The notes beneath the pieces are model-generated. The model saw only the letters and a program-made list of their open reading frames with translations, was not told where the DNA came from and did no database searches. 64,000 nt of DNA, taken from contig NC_037092.1 of the NCBI RefSeq assembly GCF_002994745.2, forward strand, positions 8,794,501 to 8,858,500. The letters are read 5' to 3'. Shown one piece after another: positions 57,858 to 64,000 of this stretch. The translations under genes were made by a program, and so were the position numbers. Source of the stretch: Rosa chinensis. Taxonomy: Eukaryota > Streptophyta > Magnoliopsida > Rosales > Rosaceae. Each line of letters opens with the position of its first letter. Position 1 is the first letter of the stretch.

Positions 57858-58530
57858 ATGAGTTTTGCTGCTGCTAGTACAAAACTGCGCGCTGCAGCTA
57901 GTTCAGAAACTTATCCCATTTCATGGCAGTCTTCCAACTCCTCCTGACCCAGAAGCAGTGGAGCCCGATCATCAAATTTAGTTGCTTTTTTTTCCGCTTT
58001 TTTACTTCCTCTTAATTGGCTCTGTCATCTTTTTATCTCTGACTATCACCCAAGTTCATTTCACCAGTACGTAGTTCAGCTTTCACTGCAGTTAAATTGC
58101 TCCAGCTAGTTCAGAAGCTGAACCCGTTTGATAGTCCTCATTGTGACCCAGAAGCAGTGTCTGATCAAGCACCGCACAACCACAACCTAGATTGGGCAAA
58201 GATAATTGTTGTATTTAGCTTAGCATCGGCAGTTCAGATAGCTCTCCTATCTGTTCAAATTCACTCCCAGCTCCCTATAGTCTTCTACTTTCTCAACCTG
58301 GCCATCCTGCTTGCCTTTAATTGTTTCTTTATGAGCAAGTCAGTTCAATCCAACTGTCCAGTAGTTGCTCAGGTGCTCGAGCGATTTGGCATCTTCTTTG
58401 GTGTCACTGCATTCTTCATATCCATACACAATTCCGTTTCCGGCCGGATGTGTGGTTCAAATGCATAGCATGCTTCATCTACGCAATCTCATGGCTTGTG
58501 ATATTGTTTTGTAAAACTTTCTGTGCTTAA
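57858..58530 (+). pseudogene. Orphan membrane-protein ORF, duplicated front end and shifted C-terminus
   Basis: I do not recognise the family. The main frame (58079-58468) reads LLQLVQKLNPFDSPHCD, then three hydrophobic segments (IIVVFSLASAVQIALLSVQI, LPIVFYFLNLAILLAFNCFF, FGIFFGVTAFFISI). It has no good ATG at its start: the first codon of the long reading is TTG and the first ATG is internal (58332). Upstream, 57895-57970 repeats the front end in decayed form (LQLVQKLIPFHG then PDPEAVEPDH, then a stop). Near 58430 another frame carries FRPDVWFKCIACFIYAI plus SWLVILFCKTFC, a natural fourth membrane segment. A one-base shift has therefore probably cut it off. It could be a spliced gene with the start in an unseen exon; a pseudogene is more likely. 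Confidence 0.45.
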
Positions 58531-59812
58531 TATGACCAAAACATACAAATATAAATGGCTTGGCAACAAGGTCCACGGTAGAGCTGGTCGATCACTCACC
58601 ATACAAGCACGTACTGTCTGCAACTTTATCATATATTTTGTTATTTAATTTGTAAGCTAGATTGCTTGTTTGTAATTGTAATAGCGCTGCTTAATCTAGG
58701 GCACGTTTTCATTCAAGTGGATCTTGTTGGATCTTATTTCAATCACATACATTTCAAAGTTTTGTTCAGTAAGCAAGAATAATAAACTCAACCGTACCGT
58801 CCGTACGTTGACATGCAGTTCGAAGTCAATTAGCTAGTTCAGAGGTTTAGTTTTAGTCTCTGGATATTTGTTTTAAGGGATCAGAGAAATCAGTTTGTGA
58901 TGATTTTGTATATAGTAACTTACGGTTATGTTTGGTGGTTGGTCTCTGACATGAGAGTGAGAGTTGTGGTGTTTGATATTTGAGATGCTAAACTAGAGTT
59001 CGCTCGGGCAATCTGAGTTTGTACTTGGCTTTAGGCTGATTAGATCGCTTGCCCTAGTTTAGTTTTGTTCCTATCTATGTGTATTTTATGCATTTCTAAG
59101 GATATGTATTTTATGCATTTCTAAGGATATTTACACAAATATTCACTGAATTATGACTTATTCGATATTTTGATTACTAACAGTTTGGTGATGATGCAGG
59201 TGTTGAGAACGAAGTCGTGGGTGGAGTGAATCTACTCTCAACTTCTTACGTGGCAACAGCAAACATGCCTCCATTCTATAGCAGTGTAAAAAATAATTCA
59301 AAATTTCCTCTCAGAGAGCAGAATTTGTGGTGTTTGGGGAATTTCTTTCACTAGTTTACCTTATATATAGGAGAAGATCTTCCTAAATTAACATACATGG
59401 TCAGGTCCACCCTGGAGAAGAAGAAAAATTAGTACCCTTTGAAACCAGAAAACCAATAATTAAAACACCCGCAGTGATGAATTTTGTGGCGATATATATA
59501 TATATAGCTGATGTTCAGAAGTAGAGCCCTGTTTCTGCTTATGTGGCATATAAGCGATGCATATTTATGGTGTGCATCAGAAACTACATAGCATTGTGTT
59601 ATCAGTTCAGCTTTTTAGTCCAGTGTCACAGTGAAACCATCTTACATTCTAGGCATTTTAGCTCCAGTAATACTAAAGAAAAGTTCATGAATTACAAGAA
59701 GCTCCAATTAAAAAAAAAAAAAAAAAAGAGGCAAAGTAAGGTAAAGTAAATGGACAGAAAATTTCGGCTTAGAAATGAGAATGAGGACATTGTCACCAGG
59801 AAGACAAATGCA
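58531..59812. other. Spacer
   Basis: No gene supported. It includes a 28-bp-type local duplication near 59085-59130 (GTATTTTATGCATTTCTAAGGATAT twice in part), a (TA)n run near 59495 and an A-rich run at 59710. Confidence 0.45.
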
Positions 59813-60937
59813 TTATTTTCTATGAGCTAGGAGCCTCGATGGTGCCATTCCACCGGTGCTCATCCGCGGACATTGTCTCACACGAACCTTGGTTAAAAGC
59901 AACTTCCTCGACCGGTTCTGAAAATCAAGACCACAATAATCAGCATCTTCACGTCCACCTTGCCATAGAAATTCAATACCATAACCCTTAGCAAGGGTTG
60001 CTATTTCCTTCATATCACCATCACTGTCTTCAAGTTCTCCACAGTCAGTGACATCCAAAACCTCAAGTTGTTTGCAGCCCCGCACTAGCGTGACAAGACT
60101 GTCCCCTTCAAAGTGAGACTCTTCAACCCACAAGTACTTAAGATTCGGCAACGATTCCGCAATAATCGATGCCTCTACTTCATCAACATAAGCATGAGCG
60201 ATTCTGAGACCCACAAAATGATTGCAGTGAATGCCAATCTGCATCACGATCTCGTCCAATATGGTTTCACACGAACAATAATCTCCCATTGCAAACAAAT
60301 CATTTGTCCTTTGCTTATCCAATTGTGCTCGAAGTGTGACAATCTTCTTGAGGTTGCCGCCCAAATGCAATTGCTCCAACATCTTCCACTTGCCAATCAA
60401 TTTCGCAATAAGCCTAGAATGCTTAAAAATGACTATATCATCTGGCATGCACAAAACCCTAATCCCGGGACATGCATCCGAAACGTACCTCAAGGTTTCT
60501 TCAGTTATAAAGCCAGGGAGTTTGATCTCGATGGCCTTTCCGTGGCTACGAGCCACTACCATCCTTACAAAAGCACTGATGGAGAAAGTAGTGTTCTTCT
60601 TGACTTGACATTTATCAACAAACTTGTAGTAAAATGGCTCCGGGCCGAGACTCTTGGGTTCGAGTAGTGGTAAAAACTCTGGGAATGAGAGGTTTTGCCA
60701 GCACAGAGGATCCTGGGTTGCTTTGTGCCATGATTTGCAGACAAAAGGCACATTCATAAGCAGTGGCTCCATTCCTAGTCTTCCAAACACATTGGTTAAG
60801 CAGTCCACCTCTAACTTGGCCCATTTTCTTCTTCCTGCAGTATCCTCCATTACCTTACTTAGTGATCGGAACTTCCGTTTCCTTCCCACGATGGACGGAC
60901 CTTTCCGGCGAGCAACTTTTTCTCCATTATCCTCCAT
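59813..60937 (-). CDS. F-box/LRR-repeat protein
   Basis: F-box proteins bind SKP1 and bring substrates to SCF ubiquitin ligases. Single exon, 374 residues. The N-terminus is basic (RRKGPSIVGRKRKFRS), a possible nuclear signal. The F-box lies at about residues 37-85: WAKLEVDCLTNVFGRL, then LLMNVPFVCKSWHKATQDP and LCWQNLSF. From about residue 120 there are irregular plant-type LRRs (LPGFITEETLRYVSDACPGI, WKMLEQLHLGGN, LPNLKYLWVEESHFEGDSL, GCKQLEVLDVTDCGELED). The layout resembles the At3g48880 subgroup. The ATG is the first in frame and lies just downstream (in transcription) of an AT microsatellite. No disruption seen. Confidence 0.9.
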   Translation of the reverse strand: MEDNGEKVARRKGPSIVGRKRKFRSLSKVMEDTAGRRKWAKLEVDCLTNVFGRLGMEPLLMNVPFVCKSWHKATQDPLCWQNLSFPEFLPLLEPKSLGPEPFYYKFVDKCQVKKNTTFSISAFVRMVVARSHGKAIEIKLPGFITEETLRYVSDACPGIRVLCMPDDIVIFKHSRLIAKLIGKWKMLEQLHLGGNLKKIVTLRAQLDKQRTNDLFAMGDYCSCETILDEIVMQIGIHCNHFVGLRIAHAYVDEVEASIIAESLPNLKYLWVEESHFEGDSLVTLVRGCKQLEVLDVTDCGELEDSDGDMKEIATLAKGYGIEFLWQGGREDADYCGLDFQNRSRKLLLTKVRVRQCPRMSTGGMAPSRLLAHRK

Positions 60938-60956
60938 ACTAAACCCTAAATGCTCA

Positions 60957-60957
60957 A

Positions 60958-60992
<35 letters not shown>
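60957..60992. repeat. AT microsatellite in the F-box gene leader
   Basis: (AT)n about 20-55 bases upstream of the F-box start codon on the transcribed strand. Length polymorphism here could touch the 5' UTR or core promoter. Confidence 0.85.
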
Positions 60993-60999
<7 letters not shown>

Positions 61000-61889
61000 T
61001 TATATAAGTAGGATTATTATAGTACAAATTATAAATGAGCAGAGGCAGTACATCCTCACGTCAATTGGGGATCTCACATCCTATTTCGATTCAATCACGT
61101 TTCCCTGAGTGGGATTGAGTTCCCTAAACTTTTGTTATTGAATTCCGTTGGTTTTATGGTTAGTGTCCTATGTTTTAGCGTTTTAGGGTTCATATGTATG
61201 TTAACTTTTGAATTTGTAAAAGCTGATCGAGTATCCGATAAAAATAAATAAAAACTGATCCAGTAATAAAGTTTAAATGTTTAAGATGGATAACTATGGT
61301 CTTTTATCTCACAATTAGTGCGTTTTCAACCGGCCAACTATATTTAAGGATCGATCGATTTAGTTTTGGTTTTTGCATTAATGCCTCAATTATCTCTTCC
61401 CTTTGAATTTCGAATCTTTATTGAGGGATCCCATTTATTGAATTTTTTTTTTTTTGAGAAAATCCCATTTATTGATTGGTGGATTTTTGTTGTCAAATCT
61501 GGAATATTTAATAGTACAATCCTTACAATTTATGAAACGTAAATATCTTCGGCAATCCCTTTCAAAGAGTATTGAGTTTGAGTTTGAATTTGAATTTGAA
61601 AAGGTGATATATACCTTAAAAGGCGTCAAATTTAATAAAAAATAACTGATTCCCTATATTTTTGAAGTTCAATGGCTAATGCTTGATCAATCTAGAAATA
61701 ACTGATTACTTTGGAATTAGTGCGCATGTTCTTCATTATGATGAAAATTTAAAGAATAGAGTGAAAACTAGTATTGAGTGTAATTTAAATATAGGTGTGT
61801 GTATTACTTGCATTGTGTTTAATGCCTGAATTATATTATGATGAACACAATGGACTGTGAGTTGTCTGCCTAAGGTTAATCTGTATGGT
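60993..61889. other. F-box promoter and spacer
   Basis: Upstream region of the F-box gene and AT-rich spacer. A short hexanucleotide run (GAGTTT/GAATTT, about 61573-61600) is present. No gene seen. Confidence 0.5.
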
Positions 61890-63980
61890 GTATCATTTGT
61901 ACTTTTGCATTGAATCCAACCGATGAAATGAAATGCCTTTTATACCGAAAGAATCTGCTTTCGTTTTATTTTTGTCTAATTATTGACCGTGAATCCTCTT
62001 TTCTCCTTTCAAAATTTACAATTTTGTTATCCAGTACTTCACTTCCCCTTTCTGAGTTTGTGAGAATGAATTCTGTACTTAAAATACTATTCGAGTAGCC
62101 GAGTTTTTTAGATACTACAGAACAATGTGGGGGTGTCATCCACTAGAAACACAGTTTCTGGATTTAGAACTTTTTGCACTGCCCGGCCAAAATGAGTGTA
62201 GACCTTTAATTCACCTCACCATTTTTTATTTGATAATTAATGAGATGCAACTCCGAACTTCAATATTTATATACCAAAACCTTATACATTGTCTTGAACT
62301 GCAGATGTAGCAGAACATCCCATTACTTTGATATAATCCTCTGAAAGCCATTTTGATGCCATTGTTCCATACACATCCGTTCACAAAATTTAAATTTATT
62401 TCCTGTAAGCATCAGATACATTTCCTGACTTCTTATGAGAAGAGGTATAGCTTGCATGGAAAGCCTAATTTTTCTACTGTGCAATCGCTGGTCCAAGGGA
62501 TCAAAAACTTAAATAAGGTCCTGTTTGAGCAACTCGGTGATTTATTAGTTTGTCAAAGTTTATTACCTTGGCTATTCTAAATCTTACGGACCTGTTTTAC
62601 AGCTTTGAGATATGCTTAATCAAGACCTTTATGATCAAACTTTAGAAAGTTGGTCACAGTACTGCTTTGGCAGTTAGGAATACACATGTCACCTGCTACT
62701 ACTTGGTAGTGTTTTATGAATCCCTGTACTCTCTCGGATATTAGGTAGTTCAGTGACTACATGCAATGAATGCGTCATGTTTTGTAGGTTGCAATTGGGA
62801 TTTGTTTTTCAGTTTTTTCCTTTGTTCTTGTGGGTTGAATCTTTGTTTTTGCTTTCTCTTCTCCTCAGTGGACTTTTCTGGTTTACAAAATATAGATCGA
62901 GGTGCTACTTCATTATAGCTAGGGAAGGAACCTACTAATTGGTTTTGCTTGTCCAATGACTCTTATCTAATATCTGACTAGCATTGGTTGTCAATGCTTT
63001 TTGTTGTGTAGTATCAAATTTTGGTAATACTAACGATGAGATACTTGATTGTATGCTAAATTTTAACTGACACGATTTTCTGGCTGTTTCAGAGTTGTCA
63101 ACAAAGAAGTGTTTGCCATGCAATTCTCAAAGGATATGCATCCTTTGAGTGAAGAATTGGCAGGTGATCTACTCCCATAGGTTTGTGGTTCACTGAGTTA
63201 CTGATCACTTACAGTATCTGTTGTTTCTTCTCTTCCAGTATGTATTTGCTTTAGGTGGATGGATAGAATTTGATGAGTGAAAGTGGTTTGTTAAAAATGA
63301 AAAGGTGAAGAAGAGTTAAATCCTTCACAAAAGGATCGGAAATGTTTAAGCTCATAGCTGATGTTGCAGAAGCAAAGGTATCATAAGCCACTTTCCTGAT
63401 CTGTAGCTCCCTGCATATATGAAAATGAATTTAAGTTGAAAAAATTATCTGTAGCTACAACAAAATGTTCGCTATCGAGACCTTGATGTTGTTAAAATGT
63501 TTTTGTGATGAAATTATATCATTATGCATGCAGTAGTTTTTGTCTGAGGGTGTAGGCTTCAAGTTCTTAGTCCCATTTTATTAATTAAATTTTCCTTGTA
63601 CCTGCAATGTCTTGGGGGAAAGGTTGTATGTAATTAACCAGTCTTTTGTTGATTACTGCTTTACCTTAGCAAATTGATTCATATGCCAAAATAGTGTAGC
63701 ATCATAACCATCAGTTGTTGATCATATACGCGTCGTACTCTCGATTATCTCACTTGCTTGGAAATGGGATCATCCCAATATGTGTGTATGATTGAGCCCG
63801 CAATGTCTTGGGGGAAAGACTATTCAACCAGTCTTTTGGTAAAGATTAAAGACTGAAGGAAGATGCAAGTCAAAATCTCTAACGCAAAATGCAACTTTCC
63901 AGGGAGTATGCTCAACTTCTTTTTGGGTAGTCAAGCTTTATATGCATGGAATCCCCACTTTTTAACACTTCAACCAGCAT
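61890..63980 (+). pseudogene. Broken proximal copy of the PCD locus
   Basis: Introns, exons and flanks match the PCD gene at 44.35-47.2 kb in the same order and orientation. The exon 3 copy (about 62091-62189) has lost its acceptor AG (CTAT in place of CAG) and meets TAG after CGA GTT TTT. The exon 4 copy (about 63093-63180) keeps LSTKKCLPC, then a one-base insertion shifts it into TGA. The exon 5 copy (about 63254-63378) keeps most of the KSFTKG and FKLIADVAEA coding sequence but with breaks. Exons 6 and 7, carrying the catalytic histidines, were not found where expected. Exons 1 and 2 are also absent. It is certainly non-functional and reaches nearly to the window end. Confidence 0.88.
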
Positions 63981-64000
63981 TCCAGATACAGCTGGTAGCG

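Overview
The window is nuclear DNA of a eudicot plant. The evidence is intron-rich genes with GT-AG junctions, AT-rich spacers, and plastid- and mitochondrion-targeted proteins of plant families. It also holds a tRNA-derived SINE, hAT-type elements and NLR debris. The exact lineage cannot be read from the sequence; Rosaceae is only a guess. I rebuilt the exon models by hand from splice sites and reading-frame continuity. Every full-length model closes in frame.

Layout. 0-0.7 kb: 3' end of a LINE with an RNase H domain and poly-A tail. 1.4-7.9 kb (-): PRP39-type U1 snRNP/splicing factor with a long repeat-rich, Q-rich tail. 8.8-9.6 kb (-): decayed CHX cation/H+ exchanger. 10.3-11.8 kb (+): COR413 inner-envelope cold protein. 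13.0-14.8 kb (-): X8-domain, GPI-anchored, plasmodesmal callose-binding-like protein. 16.4 kb: SINE with perfect target-site duplication. 16.9-21.3 kb (+): tandem trio of RING-H2 membrane proteins, one intact, one frameshifted and one split by an in-frame TGA. 22.1-26.2 kb (-): lumenal C-terminal processing protease (CtpA). 28.6-34.6 kb (+): DUF1296/GIP1-like protein. 36.8-40.6 kb (+): CorA-like membrane protein with GIN in place of GMN. 41.3-43.8 kb (-) and 44.0-46.7 kb (+): coatomer zeta and a mitochondrial pterin-4a-carbinolamine dehydratase (PCD), head to head over 233 bp. 48.2-56.7 kb: accessory zone with a hairpin, two hAT-type elements with 8-bp target-site duplications, a 1.25-kb poly-A retroposon, and NLR leucine-rich-repeat debris including a triplicated 340-bp module. 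58 kb: orphan membrane ORF. 59.8-60.9 kb (-): F-box/LRR protein. 61.9-64 kb: broken second copy of the PCD locus.

The genes do not form a pathway; most are housekeeping or organelle functions. From memory, several homologues also sit together in Arabidopsis: PRP39 next to a CtpA at At5g46390-46400, and X8, COR413IM and DUF1296 near At1g29370-29395, with PCD and CorA-like near At1g29810-29830. This would make the left two thirds a conserved ancestral block and the right third a recently rearranged one. No wholly new system is evident. The most interesting items are the decaying RING trio, the shared zeta-COP/PCD promoter, the PRP39 tail, the unassigned hairpin at 48.2 kb and the layered insertions in the NLR debris.
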